Source of the DNA: Physella acuta
Lineage: Eukaryota > Mollusca > Gastropoda > Physidae
DNA: 64,000 nt
Assembly: GCF_028476545.1 (NCBI RefSeq)
Contig: NW_026732286.1
Span: forward strand, 62,001-126,000
Direction: 5' to 3'
The translations under genes were made by a program, and so were the position numbers. Each line of letters starts with the position of its first letter. The stretch's first letter is position 1. Below are positions 35,710-47,448 of this stretch, one piece after another. The notes below the pieces were generated by a model. That model had not been told where the DNA came from, did no database searches, and saw only the letters and a program-made list of their open reading frames with translations.

Positions 35710-36500
35710 ATGCAAATAACCTTCGCAATCTTTGCGTCAAATAAATCCTGAACATGTTATACGTGGTTGCGTTCTAATATTTTTAACGATAAAAACAAAA
35801 AGCAAAAAGAGATAAATTTCGATGGCAATATGAATGGATGATATATTGCCAATAGCACTTGCAATTAATTGCATTAACCAAGACGAATAATGGAACTGAA
35901 GCGGCATCCATCAGTTTTGAAAAGCCGAGATATTAAATTAATTAAACAGCTTTTAGCTCAAAGGTCAAAATATAGAACATCACGTCCACTCCACAGGCTA
36001 GAATGATGAAATATCAATACTCTTAAAAAAATTATTTTTCTAAATAACGTTTTAAAGCAGATGATGAACGGGGATTTTATGGCTTGTTTTCTGGGCGAAA
36101 GATTACCAGGGGCGGAGCTATATGGTGGGTCTGTTTGTGGGTTCATGACTAGGGTTCAGGTGTAAATTACCGAATCACGGAATCGGTAGTTCGATGAGGG
36201 GAGGGGGTGATAGAAAAAAATCACAGGCGAGATACAAGTATTTTAAACATATACTATATACACGCAACATACGAATGTACCTATATATACATAGACAAAG
36301 CACACAATACACATACACACGTACATTAACTCATACTAACAATACAAGGAGAGACATTTTGGAAACTACACAACACCGACACACGATAGCTAACTCTAAA
36401 AAAAAACATGTTTCTATGAACTTACCACCAGTTGCAGCATGTAATCAAACAGAACTCACTATCGATGAGATAGGACAGGTGTATACGTGTGTGTATCTTC
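35710..36500. other. No gene recognised
   Basis: AT-rich, with a CA/TA-rich tract at 36,240-36,330. From 36,425 it is related to 40,375 (see the 38-bp repeat). Confidence 0.5.
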
Positions 36501-36524
36501 AGGTTCAAACAAGAAGAACTCCAC

Positions 36525-37042
36525 AAAACAGCCGTACATTCATGTAACAACGAGAACTCCACAAAACAGCCGTACATTCATGTAACAACGAGAACTCCAC
36601 AAAACAGCCGTACATTCATGTAACAACGAGAACTCCACAAAACAGCCGGGCATTCATGTAACAACGAGAACTCCACAAAACAGCCGTACATATATGTAAC
36701 AACGAGAACTCCACAAAACAGCCGTACATTCATGTAACAACGAGAACTCCACAAAACAGCCGTACATTCATGTAACAACGAGAACTCCACAAAACAGCCG
36801 TACATTCATGTAACAACGAGAACTCCACAAAACAGCCGTATATTCATGTAACAACGAGAACTCCACAAAACAGCCGTACATTCATGTAACAACGAGAACT
36901 CCACAAAACAGCCGTACATTCATGTAACAACGAGAACTCCACAAAACAGCCGTACATTCATGTAACAACGAGAACTCCACAAAACAGCCGTACATTCATG
37001 TAACAACGAGAACTCCACAAAACAGCCGTACATTCATGTTAC
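36525..37042. repeat. 38-bp minisatellite, about 13.5 copies
   Basis: Unit GAGAACTCCACAAAACAGCC + GTACATTCATGTAACAAC. Copies are almost identical. The flanking 100 bp at 36,425-36,525 and one unit have a diverged single-copy relative at 40,375-40,492, which shows the unamplified state. Confidence 0.97.
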
Positions 37043-37189
37043 AGAGGTTAGTTAATGACACAAAATCCCTGAGGCTTTGGATATTGGAATGTCATTGAAT
37101 GGCATTACGGATAGGTGGTTTTTCTTGCTGACAGAAGCTACGCTACACACACAAAATGTGTATAGCCCAACAAGATGTGTCTAAGTTCT

Positions 37190-37395
37190 CGAGATGTTAA
37201 TGTGTCTTAAGATCTGAAGTTTTCAATGTGTCTCAGATTAAGAGAGGTTAATGTGTCTAAGATCTCAAAAAGATGTTAATGTGTCTAGGATCTAAAGATG
37301 TTAATGTGTCTCAGATTAAGAGATGTTAATGTGTCTAGGATCTCAATATGTCAATGTGTCTAAGATCTCAAAAAGATGTTAATGAGTCTAATATC
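37190..37395. repeat. About 27-bp tandem repeat, ~7 copies
   Basis: Unit around GATGTTAATGTGTCTAAGATC with length variants. Confidence 0.85.
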
Positions 37396-37399
37396 CACC

Positions 37400-39000
37400 C
37401 TGTACAAAGGCTGAAAGTTTAAACACAAAAACACTTCTACGCCAGATGTTTTCAATAACTTTTTGTTTCACGACTGATAGGAAATAAGTTTGTTTTTTAA
37501 ACCACATAAAAATATCAATTCAAATATTTACAAAAATAATCTTTGCGGATGTTTACGTACATTTCTATAAACATCTTTATCCGGCGAAAATGAAAACTTT
37601 CAAATAAACCAAAAAAAAGTAGAATAATAAACTGTTTTTTTTTTAAATAGAATGTCTGTTGGAAATTGTAACTCGCGCCTTTGTACTAAAATAATTCTTT
37701 TAAAGTTGTTTTAAATGGGTGTGTTAATAGTTCCTATCTCCGCTTTTGAAGTCGACAGATATATCAACAAACAAAATATTTATAAACTTGCCAACAAAAC
37801 TCGGAATGTATTTATGGGCTAAGAAATAGAAAGCTCAAATCTGTTCACTCCATCAAAATTTTATTACTGCTAGCACGACTGCCTTGCTTGTTCGTCGTTT
37901 TTTTTTTTTATTTTAAGTGTTTATATTTTTTTAATCACAGTTCAAATCCCGCTCAAACTTCTTTTGATGGACCTAAAAATGTTGGTCATCCGGTGCAATC
38001 CTTACCTGTGTTCATCTAACTAAATCACCCTCCCCCCTTTCACACACGTCACGAAAGCCGTTAAAAAAATGTTGACAGTTTACATACGTTTTTTTTTTCA
38101 TCCCTCCCAAGTTCTGTTTCCCTTGGGTGTGAAAAGATGTATCAAAATTTCCATGACATTCTTCGACTTTTTTTTTCGTCTTTTATTTTATAAATAAGAT
38201 ATTTATAGAATTCAAATCATCAAAAACGAATTGAAAATAAAAATTTAATTGAAGCACCAGATGCAAAAATCTGGCACCCTGGTTAGAATATCAGACGTGA
38301 GATACGGATGCGGGACTGGATTTGAAAATATTCGCCTAGGCTAATACCCAGCGCGCATGCTCATTTTTATAAATAAACCGCCAAAACTGCACGGGGCAGC
38401 CGACTGTGGGTGACATTTCGGATAAATTACCAGACATCATTCACGTACCATTTTGTTTCGCCATCACAAACACACACACACACACGTATAGCGCCGGAGG
38501 GTGGTCACATTAAAACGCCAATCAAACACACACACACACACACAAAACCACACTTAAACATAAATAACGCACACATACGCACGTACAAACACAGGCTTGA
38601 AAATTCATTCATAAATTATTTCTGAACTTGATTGGGACTACGTGTCAATATCCTCTTACAATAAAGATGAGAGTTTTAAAAATTGTGTTAGTTAATTTAC
38701 TATTAGCTGTTTACTGGAGGTGTACTTTAATGTGTAAGTAATTTTTCGATATGGGGGACCAGACGTCCTCTTCTGAAGTGGGGGTAGGGGAGTGGGGGGG
38801 TCAGTTATAAATTATGTCTCACGCAAGGGAATTGGATTTTTGTGTCGATGTCTGGCGAAGCTTAAAGTGAGACAAGTCATTCAAAATAAGAAAATAAATT
38901 TTAATGTGTTAATTCTTAGAACATATCGCTAGAACTGTTTAGTTGAAGCGATTAATAAAATGGTTTTTTTTTTTATTTATTTACAAAACAGTTGCCAGCC
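37400..39000. other. No gene recognised
   Basis: AT-rich sequence with poly-T runs and two (CA)n tracts (about 38,468 and 38,525). Confidence 0.5.
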
Positions 39001-39011
39001 TTTTATGGTTA

Positions 39012-39378
39012 GGGGGTCGTCCATAAACGAGGTCACACTCCTAAGGGGAGGTGAGGGGGTCGGAATTTTGTACGATGTGTGACGAAGGGGACGTGGGTCA
39101 GACACACTTTAGCATTTTAAACAAGTAATGTTCTGAACAGAGTTTTAACCGTTATTTCGCGTTTTTAATAGAAAAGTTTTTTTTTTAAATTGAAATTGTA
39201 ATAGAAATTGATTTATATACCCATTGTTGGCCGAGCTCAGTAAATATTTTTGAGAAAGAAAACGATGTTTTAAAAAATAAAAACTGCAATTTTTAGAGGT
39301 GTGATGATGTGGAGGGGGGGGATGGGGGGGGGGTAAAGATTGTTTAAAATGCGTGACGTTGTATACATATGATCCCTT
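39012..39378. mobile_element. Degenerate relative of the 55,611 MITE
   Basis: Left end GGGGGTCGTCCATAAACGAG is close to the terminal repeat of 55,611-55,994. The right end GTGACGTTGTATACATATGATCCC is a decayed match. TTA lies at both borders. Interior has G runs and no coding frame. Confidence 0.6.
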
Positions 39379-39628
39379 TAGAAATGTTGAGATTTTTTTT
39401 AATGTTGAGCCATTGAAAAAAACCTTTGGGGAATACCCTAAAACAAAACCGCGACGTAAAACTATTAAAATGGACAATCACGAGTATGACAAAAAATGAT
39501 GACGTCACGTGATGGCGTCTGCTGTTGGTGTACGGAAGTCGGCACTTTCTATGTCAGTGTATCTGTGCGCTTCTATGAGGGGAAGGGGGGATGTAAATTG
39601 TCATCGGCGAAGAGGCATAACTCTAAAG

Positions 39629-39845
39629 CAGGGGTCTCCAAACTACGGCCCGCGGGCCCGATGCGGCCCGCGAAGCCCTCTCATCCGGCCCGCTGAGATC
39701 TTTTTGTCCAAGGAAAAATCGTTTGTTGGTGCTGGCTGAGGAACTTTGCCCAGAAAAATCAAGGACATGCCTGGAATAAACTGGCCCCCGAACTGAAATT
39801 TCATAGTTAATGCGGCCCTCGGTCTGAAAAGTTTGGAGACCCCTG
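39629..39845 (+). mobile_element. hAT (Charlie-like) MITE with target duplication
   Basis: Terminal inverted repeats of 16 bp: CAGGGGTCTCCAAACT and AGTTTGGAGACCCCTG. They are followed inside by CGGCCCGCGGGCC, the hallmark of a widespread hAT group. The flanks CTCTAAAG and CTCTAAAA form an 8-bp duplication with one mismatch. 217 bp, non-coding. Confidence 0.9.
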
Positions 39846-40026
39846 CTCTAAAATCATGAGCTGCACGTAAACTTACGGCGAACCAAGGGATTTGTTATTT
39901 ACTCACAGCTTAAAAGCTACAAATGTGTGCTCACTTAAGACATTAAGACAGAACCGTAAAAAATCGAGTTTTTTTTTTTTGTTTATAGCACGTCTAGTCA
40001 CATATATGTGTATAAAGTATATACTC

Positions 40027-40227
40027 CCTTTTCGAACCTGACGGTCCGTGGGGCAAGTTCAACTGTTTCTGGGACCTCGGCATGTGAAGGTAGTCAGCAC
40101 TATGCCCAGCAGCCTTTACTTTCCATGACTTGAGTTAGGTTACAGTTAGGTACCCATCAGAACCCGGATTCGAACTTGAAACTTTCGGGTTAGCGGTTGT
40201 GGCGCTCTACCGCTAGGCCACGCCGCA
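40027..40227 (-). mobile_element. SINE family A
   Basis: Reverse-orientation copy: TTCGAACCTGACGGTCCGTG tail, body CATAGTGCTGACTACC, B box AAGTTCGAATCCGGG, head GGCGTGGCCTAGCGGTAGAG (well-preserved A box). Confidence 0.85.
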
Positions 40228-40229
40228 CC

Positions 40230-41576
40230 ATATATGGGTAAAGTTAGGGGTAAGGTTAGAGTTGTGTTATCGGGGGGGGGGGGAGAATCTAATTTCGATA
40301 CTACCCTCTCGAAGAGCATAGAAGCACATTATAAGATGTATATGCTGCCACTAGAAAATGGTCTAAATTTTCGCAGCTGCAGCATGTAAACAAACAGAAC
40401 TTACCCTCTAGGAGACACGACAGGTGTCTACGTGTGTGTCCTCGGGTTAAAATACAAAGAACTCCACAAAACAGTCGGACATTCATGTAACATTTATATG
40501 CAGATACTGGAAAATGTTCTAAAATTTCGCAGCTGTCCACAAAATTTTATCTTAAATGACAGAGCGAGAATTTGAATACGTTGATTACTAAAACAAAGAC
40601 GGTCATTAAGTCTTGGAATGGAATAACAAACGATTGTCATTAAAGAAAATAGGGTCTGTCTAAAGAACTTTTTTAACGCCTTTATGTACATTTAGACGGT
40701 AGAGTGGCCCATAATATGGACCAAGGGTTCTCACACTGTTCCCCCATAAAATATATCTGAATTCTACATCTACTCATTCGGGCCACCAAAATAGTTCACA
40801 TGAATAGAAAGTAATCACCGTGGTGGGGAAAAAAGTACAATGTTTACTAAAATAACTACTGCGCTGTAAGAAATGAGTTAGCACCTACCTCTAGAGATGA
40901 AACCACTCCCATCTCACATCTACATTATTGTCCTTAAACCCACAAATAAGCTTTAGGATCGCTGTGCTAAAATAGTAGACAGTAAATCCAGCACAATTTA
41001 AAGTCCGAATAACTCTCTCAAACTCGTGTAACCAAGAAAAACAAGCAGACAAAATGTCGGCACCAGTCGTCTGGCTTCTGACTGGAATCGTTAACCGTCA
41101 AGGTACGGCTAATCTCGCATCTGTACCAGGCTCGTACCGCGAGAGGTAGATCACCTCTCGAGGCTGAGGCGAGGGGTGGGATACGCTCAGGTAAGTTTTG
41201 ACTTAGGGTGGGAGGGGGAGGAGATTTTATTAGTGAGTTCACGAGATTCTTAAAAAAATGTGTGTACGAGGTAGATCACTAGGCCAAAGGTATTGTTGTT
41301 TGAATAAATGTTTTGTTACAGCCGTTGTAATCATCAGGTAATATTCATTTAGCTAATTAAATTTAAACAACACAATAAGGAGATAGAAAAGGCTGAATGA
41401 AACGAGAGCTAGGTCTAAAGTGTTAGTAATGCTAGCAGTGTAACAGGCTTTGTTTTGACTCGCTGGGATTCTGCTCGGGAGGGGGACGGTACGCCCTGCT
41501 AACGACTAGCAACTCTGCTTTGGTACTAACCGACCTGTGCAAATTACCGTACTGACCAGCCTGACCGGTTTCCGTA
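40230..41576. other. No gene confirmed
   Basis: Contains the single-copy relative of the 38-bp array (40,375-40,492). At 41,074 a plus-strand ATG opens MSAPVVWLLTGIVNRQGTAN and closes after 31 codons; a good donor CAG/GTAAGT lies at 41,192-41,197 but outside that frame. The patch 41,030-41,230 is CpG-rich and may be a promoter or untranslated exon. Confidence 0.35.
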
Positions 41577-41584
41577 CTGACCAG

Positions 41585-41811
41585 CAGTGTTTCTTCCAGA
41601 CTTTTTTTCTCCGGGGGGGGGGGAGCACTTGAAATTTTCGGGGGGGGGGGTCAACATTTTACGGGGGGGGGGGGGCGGACACTAGTAAAAGTGTATGTTT
41701 ACTATATAAAATCCATCTCGTTCGGGGGGGGGGGGTAGATTTTCTTCGGAGGGGGCTCTGCCCCCTCTCCCCCCCCCCCCCTCCCCGAAGAGATGCCTGG
41801 AGGAAACTCTG
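41585..41811. mobile_element. hAT-type MITE (TTTCTTCCAG family), intact ends
   Basis: Terminal repeats CAGTGTTTCTTCCAGAC and GCCTGGAGGAAACTCTG with a perfect 8-bp target duplication CTGACCAG (41,577-41,584; 41,812-41,819). Interior is G/C runs around GCGGACACTAGTAAAAG. 227 bp, non-coding. Confidence 0.92.
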
Positions 41812-42175
41812 CTGACCAGCCTGTCCGGTTTCCGTATTGACCGACATGTACGGATTACTTACCAGCCTGAGACGTTACAACATTTTTACTAAGGTACAGT
41901 AACGAAAAAGAACAATAAATTGTTATTAAAATATGTGTACTAGATCTAGATCCATTATGCTTCTCGCTGGTAGGAAGACTAGTCAAGTTTAAGGCAAGGG
42001 TTAGATTTGAATTCAGCATCGTGACATTATAATAGTTAAGCGTTATTGATATAAATAGTGACCCCAAACGTTAAACTAATAAACTTAACCAGTGATAATC
42101 CGACCAGTTAACCTCACCGTTAACCGGTCACCGAAGAGAATTCCTCAACTCACCAGCACACTCTAAACATTTATC

Positions 42176-42451
42176 TTGGTTTGTCCCCCTCGATTATTTG
42201 AACAAGGCTCGCTAAGAGGTTTGTTGACAATATTTCTACAGATCTGTGAATGCTCTCCCGTTTTTGTGGGTCTACTACTAAACAATGACACACGGTGTGT
42301 CGTTCCATTTAGTGCTATTTTTAGTCACACGGATATGCGCACCATTGTGGTTTGGATTCTGTTTAGTTGCATTAATAAACAAGTGAACTGTGTTCACTTG
42401 AAACAGCTTCTATCAGAAGTTGAAAGTTTTGTGGCTTCTGTGAAAGCATAA
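42176..42451 (+). CDS. Possible small ORF or last exon, unrecognised
   Basis: A 91-codon frame in non-repetitive sequence. From 42,242 it could be a terminal exon: acceptor TATTTCTACAG, then ICECSPVFVGLLLNNDTRCV and a tail LKQLLSEVESFVASVKA before TAA. The composition is more protein-like than other short frames here, but no family or partner exon was found. Confidence 0.15.
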   Translation: MVCPPRLFEQGSLRGLLTIFLQICECSPVFVGLLLNNDTRCVVPFSAIFSHTDMRTIVVWILFSCINKQVNCVHLKQLLSEVESFVASVKA

Positions 42452-42748
42452 CTACCAATAGGCGTATGGGATATGGGATGTGTGTTCTGTGTATGTGTGT
42501 GTGTATTGTATTATGTATTAAGCATTTTATGTAGGCTATACAGTTCAACATATCACACATGTATTCAATTGTTATACAGAAACAAAGCAGAATCTATCAA
42601 ATTGCGTACGTAAAACAGTTTTTAAAAAATGGTTAAAACTTTCAAGGATCTTGTCCTGATAAGCCCCCCCCCCCCCCCCCCATGCAAAAAAGTTAGGGTT
42701 GGGTAGGGTTTTGGTGGCGGGGGTAACCTTTTGACGGGGGTAATCTTC

Positions 42749-42885
42749 AGAGTTTCTTCCAGGCATCTCTTCGCGCCCCCCCCACCCCCCCCCCCCCGAA
42801 CGAAATGAAATTTATATAATTTATATAGAAAATTTATACTTTTAACAGTGTCCGTCCCCCCCGAAGAAAAAGTAAAGTTCCTCAA
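42749..42885. mobile_element. hAT-type MITE (TTTCTTCCAG family), one end lost
   Basis: Left end GTTTCTTCCAGGCATCTCTTCG, C runs, GAACGAAATGAAATTTATAT and ACAGTGTCCG as in the 56,787 copy. The right terminal repeat is missing. Confidence 0.65.
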
Positions 42886-42899
42886 GTGATAGCCCTGAC

Positions 42900-43494
42900 C
42901 AATAGCCCACAGCCAGGGTTATGTTCTGTCCAGTTGTGATCACCGGTCTTCCCTTGAGTTATTAATTAGTGAGAGTTAATTACCTGTATAATGGAGTCTT
43001 ATTTGAAATGGCCAACAACTTGAAAAAAGCCCTAGGCCTATATCATTGAATGAAAAACCAACCAAGGGGGGGGGGTATGGTATACCCTATACACCCAGTC
43101 TACACTGATCGACATGAACTGACTAGAGTCTAGTACTTTGTGTACTGGTTACAGTCTTTAACCTTGTGTGTATGTTAATTATATAATAATTAAGTCAATG
43201 ACTCGTAAATTATGCTAACGTCCCACACGCCCTTCATCTTTAGTAAAGTTATTAAGTGGCTGCGTCATAAGAAGAAGATGATATACTAAGATGTTTACCT
43301 ACACTATCCATCATATTTATTTTATTCAGTACACCAGCATTTACAGGGCAGAAATCACATACCGATCCGAATGGGGGGGGGGGAGTGGGGAGTCCCCCAC
43401 CTGCTGTTCCATTGACAATAATAATAGAGATTTAGGACCACAAAACTAACTAAATCTAGAATCTAGACTTTAACAGTTCTAGCTAGTGTAGTAG
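42900..43494. other. No gene seen
   Basis: AT-rich, G run near 43,071 and 43,373. Nothing recognised. Confidence 0.5.
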
Positions 43495-43502
43495 CTACAT
43501 TT

Positions 43503-44043
43503 GGTAATCTATCGTTTTGGGTACGTAAAATCGCCCGCGGCTATTAATGTACGAAAACGTTACCTCATTGTCAAGGCTTTAATAGAAGTTGATTGTCATA
43601 TATTTGTGTCAAATATTATAGATAAATGAATAATAAACCTAAATCAATGGCTAAATATATCGATATAGGCCAGAAATTAACTTTAAACAGCAGTGTCTGA
43701 GAGCAAGATTTGCTATATAAACAGCAGCCATTTGTAAAATAGAGTGGCTTCCCCCTGAATCTGCGCTATAAGCATATAAAAATAAAACTTAAACAAGATG
43801 GCTGCTATAGTAAATGAGCATGGTTGCATCTGTTGGAAACATCGTTAGTCTTCATTTATTACGGAAAAGTTTTAATGCAATTGTTTAAAAACGGGTACAT
43901 AAATGAAACAAGGAAACATTTTTGTATTTTAAAAAACATAAATCCTCCTCAAAATGTGAAATAATTATTAAAATTTAAGGAGTCACCTGTTTTTCACATT
44001 ACTAGTCGCGGGCGATTTTACGTACCCAAAACGATAGATTACC
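43503..44043. mobile_element. Intact 541-bp MITE, perfect 37-bp terminal repeats
   Basis: Both ends are perfect 37-bp inverted copies beginning GGTAATCTATCGTTTTGGGT (43,503-43,539 and 44,007-44,043). A perfect 8-bp target duplication CTACATTT flanks it (43,495-43,502; 44,044-44,051). GG-starting ends with an 8-bp duplication would fit Merlin-like elements; hAT is less likely because the ends do not start with CA/TA. No transposase is encoded, so it is non-autonomous. Perfect ends suggest recent mobility. Confidence 0.93.
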
Positions 44044-44349
44044 CTACATTTAGATCTATCTAGACTAGATTTATCTAGACCTAAAGATCTATATCTAAAT
44101 TTTGTCTAAAATCTTAAAATAAATAAACAGGGTTTTCCATCATAACAGTCATACTATTATCTATAGTTATAGAATCTAGTTAACAGTTCATTGAGTTAAC
44201 AGTTAACACACACAGTTTAACATTGAGATATTCGGCGTTGTTTTTTTTTATTACATCTCCTGGCAATAAATTATTAATATAATATAGTTTATAGAATATC
44301 TAGATCTAGATTCTAGATCTAAATCTTGTAGAAATGAGATTTCAAAACG

Positions 44350-44720
44350 AACTCACCTAAGTTTTGGAAAGTAAAGAAACCCGAGATGAAATAAGAAAAT
44401 CCAACACAGCAAAGTAAATCACACATCCGACGTTTCTGTTCGCGCCGGACTTTTTACTATTACTTTTTTACAACAGCAGTAGCCTCCCTTCCAAAACAAC
44501 TCATTCAAAAATTTCGCCCTCGTCCTGGTTCTCGGCTGCGTGTTAGGGATGTTCGACTCAACGTCAGCTGGCTCGCGCCGTCTCGCGAGGCGTGCCGTGA
44601 GGGGGGAAATGTGTTGTCCGCGGGTTTCAGAGAATTTTTTTTTGTCCTCAGCTGCTTTTAACTCAGTTAATTTCGGGTGGCTGGTTTCGTCTGCCGATGG
44701 TCAGTTTTTTTTTTTTGTTT
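44350..44720 (-). promoter_or_regulatory. Candidate CpG-rich promoter and 5' UTR exon
   Basis: A CpG-rich patch in AT-rich surroundings with TCTCGCGAGG at 44,581-44,590, one base from the TCTCGCGAGA promoter palindrome. On the minus strand a strong donor TTAG/GTGAGT lies at about 44,348-44,357, so a leftward transcript starting near 44.5 kb could have a non-coding first exon. No ATG precedes the donor in the exon. No gene is identified to the left. Confidence 0.3.
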
Positions 44721-45135
44721 ACACGTTTGGTAGAGCCTTCGCTGCGAACCGGAAAGAGTTAATTTTTTTTCTTATATAAAATTTGACTAAAACATTAAAC
44801 AAAAATTTAATTTATAGTCAATAGGCTTCGATAGATTACAAGAAAATCAAAATGGTACGACAGAGGCATTAAGCCTAATGGACGGGGGGGGGGGGGTGTT
44901 TGAATCAAGCGACAAGTACTCTATGACATGGCCTTGACCCTATGAACTCGTCATAGTGTAAACAACTTTTCTAAACAAACCCCGGTGTCCCCCAAGGCAT
45001 TGAAATAGTTAAAATAATTCTGAAAAATTGTAACCCGATTTTTGTATTAAAATTTTTTTATAATTATTTCTTAAAGATATAATTTAATATCGGTAACTGT
45101 AGTAATTTGGAGGGGGGGGGGGACGACTCGGGGAT

Positions 45136-45192
45136 GTCCTACTGCAGACTCGAGCCCGCGTTAGCAGTCTAGCGCTCCACCGCTCGGTCACC
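45136..45192 (-). mobile_element. SINE family A, head fragment
   Basis: Only the tRNA-like head remains (GGTGACCGAGCGGTGGAGCG ... CGGGCTCGAGTC). Confidence 0.6.
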
Positions 45193-45285
45193 AAGTTACA
45201 GGTTACCTACAAATTTCCTTCCCCCCCCCCCCCCCCCCCCCCCACTCATACCAACCAAAGTACACCGTGCCCTCTCAGGGTGTGG

Positions 45286-45485
45286 CAGTGGCGTAGGCAT
45301 AGACCCCATAGACCCCTCGGTATATATATAAAAAGTATGAGGGGGGTGCAAATCGAAAGTTTGAGGGGGGTGCAAATCAAAAGTTTGAGGGGGGGTGCAA
45401 ATCAAAAGTTTGAGGGGGGTGCAAATCAAAAGTTTGAGTGGGGGGTGCAAATCGAAAGTTTGACCCCGGGTAAAAAACGCCACTG
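45286..45485 (+). mobile_element. hAT-type MITE, same family as 10,420
   Basis: Starts CAGTGGCGTAGGC and ends ACGCCACTG, with a perfect 8-bp target duplication GGGTGTGG (45,278-45,285; 45,486-45,493). Interior has five tandem copies around GGGTGCAAATCAAAAGTTT. 200 bp, non-coding. Confidence 0.93.
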
Positions 45486-46078
45486 GGGTGTGGCATCATT
45501 TATGGACCAACCGATGTAAAATTATTCGTTATTAATATTATAATATAAATAAGTTAGTATATTATTTGATGGGGTTTTTTTTTTACAATACAAACAAAAT
45601 TATGCATAGCAATACTGACTAATTTTTAGCAGATGTGTTTTCCCGCCAATAAATGAACGGCAATGCGGTGTAGCTATGTGTAACCAAAAAAAAAATCACA
45701 TTTTTTTCACACACTTGACTAAGCTAACGTTAAACCCTGCACCAATCATCCACACACGTTCGTTCACTGGTCGTCTGGTTATGGACAGGTGAGACAATCA
45801 ACTTCAGTCAAGGTGGGTTTTTTTTTAATGTGACGTGACCTGGGGAAATTAGTAGAAGGGAGGGGGGGGGTCTTTCGTTATGTCACGTGGGACATTTTTT
45901 GTGGAGGCAGTGGCGTTTTGTGAAAGGAGGTCTGGATTTGTGTATGATGCCATACGACGACCTTTAGTAAGGGGGGGGGGGGTAAAATTGGTTAAAATAG
46001 CATGATGTCGTCTTTATTGTGCCTAGAAAAAAGGGCTGGGTTACTGCGCTTACGCACTTGTTGTGTACAGCTGTTGGT

Positions 46079-46207
46079 CAGTGTTTCTTCCAGACTTTTC
46101 TATCCGGGTGGGGGGGGGGGCTTGATGTTTTCGGAGGGGGGGGGGCGGACACCGATAAAAGTATATATTTCCTATATAAATCCCGAAGAGATGCCTGGAA
46201 GAAACAG
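46079..46207. mobile_element. hAT-type MITE (TTTCTTCCAG family), short copy
   Basis: CAGTGTTTCTTCCAGAC at the left, ATGCCTGGAAGAAACAG at the right, last bases trimmed. Target duplication CTGTTGGT/CTGTTGTT (7 of 8 match). Confidence 0.82.
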
Positions 46208-46740
46208 CTGTTGTTAGGGTAACCATTTAAATAAGCTCTAATTTAGAACACTGGCAATGGTTAGGGATCATACACATATTATATAACAAGAGGGGAAGTA
46301 GGGTAGCTGTCATTTTGTCAGATTTTGTTAAATTGAACAGGTAGGCCGTTGTACTGAGCTGTGTTGTAAAATTCTTATTTTTTACACCTGTGATTTAAAC
46401 AAATCGCCTAAGGTGTTTATGTAAATTATTCAACATCTGCTAATCTTTTTTTCTCCCCCTTTCCTATTCTTTGATGAATTTTGTTTTGCTGATTGGCTTA
46501 GTAATCAACATCACCACGTGATTTAATTAACTAAGTAAATCAACAGGGAAAGACATAGGAAGATGTAAAGATATGTATCAAAGGCGTTACGCGATTGCCG
46601 CGAGGCTATGAAAAAAAATTAAAATACCCCATAGGCAAATAAGTAGGTAAGCAAAGTTAATTAACTAAAACCTAATCCACGACCATCCTTGAAGTAAGGA
46701 CCCAATTGTTCAGTTGAAATTAAAAAAGATTGATCTAGCA
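46208..46740. other. No gene seen
   Basis: AT-rich, non-repetitive; nothing recognised. Confidence 0.5.
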
Positions 46741-46742
46741 TA

Positions 46743-47060
46743 CAGTGGCGTAGCAAGGTTGGGTGTCACCCGGTGCGGCACTTAATGGTGTCACCCCCCC
46801 CCCCCCAGTTGCGTAGCGATCCTTCCCGGGGACAAACTTTCAATTTTCGATTTGCACCCACCTCCCCCCCCCCCCCCCCACCCCTCAAACTTTCGATTTG
46901 AACCTCTTAAAACACTATTTAACACTCGAATTAATCACTTAAGTGGAATTATCATTTTTCTCTATATATTTTGCTATTTTTTGCCTTGGTGTCACCCCCC
47001 TAAATGGTGTCACCTGGTGCGGTCCGCACCCCCCCCCCGCACCCCCTCGCTACGCCTCTG
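46743..47060. mobile_element. hAT-type MITE with a second one nested inside
   Basis: Outer ends CAGTGGCGTAGCAAGG and CGCTACGCCTCTG with target duplication CTAGCATA/CTAGTATA (one mismatch). From about 46,806 (CAGTTGCGTAGC) an inverted piece of the 10,420-type element lies inside (GGGGACAAACTTTCAATTTT..CGATTTGCACC), its far end missing. Non-coding. Confidence 0.85.
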
Positions 47061-47228
47061 CTAGTATAAAATTTAGTTTTAGAAAATAAAATGGGGCATC
47101 AGCTGTTCAATCTGGCAATTTAAAAACGTAATTTTAAAAAGAAATAAAAACGAAAGAGCTAGGCTTACTTCTTCACTCACTTCTTAGATCAAACTTTTTT
47201 AGTATACTAAAAGTATGCATTAAAACTG

Positions 47229-47448
47229 CATTAGACTGCTAACACGAAAACCTCAATCGAATACGGGTACAAGTCAGCAGAAAAGTCCTGAGTCCACCCA
47301 GCTCTGATGGGTATCTAGCTCACATTGGGGAAAGCAAAGACCACTGGGCATAGTGATGACCACACTATCCCTTCATATGCTGAGGTCTCTGGAACAGATG
47401 GTCTCTACTTCATCTGCCGTATGTCTTAGGCACGAAAAGGAAAGGATG
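47229..47448 (+). mobile_element. SINE family A, partial head
   Basis: Starts in the head (GCATTAGACTGCTAACACG), degraded B box, then body CCACCCAGCTCTGATGGG and CATAGTGATGACCACACT to the tail. Confidence 0.82.

Noticed and set aside
36194-36805. Plus and minus frames around the 38-bp array
   Set aside because: Mostly translated repeat (RLFCGVLVVTYMN pattern) and CA/TA-rich sequence.
28-47448. Apparent tRNA genes with A and B boxes
   Set aside because: Each is joined to the same SINE body and lacks the 3' half and acceptor stem of a tRNA.
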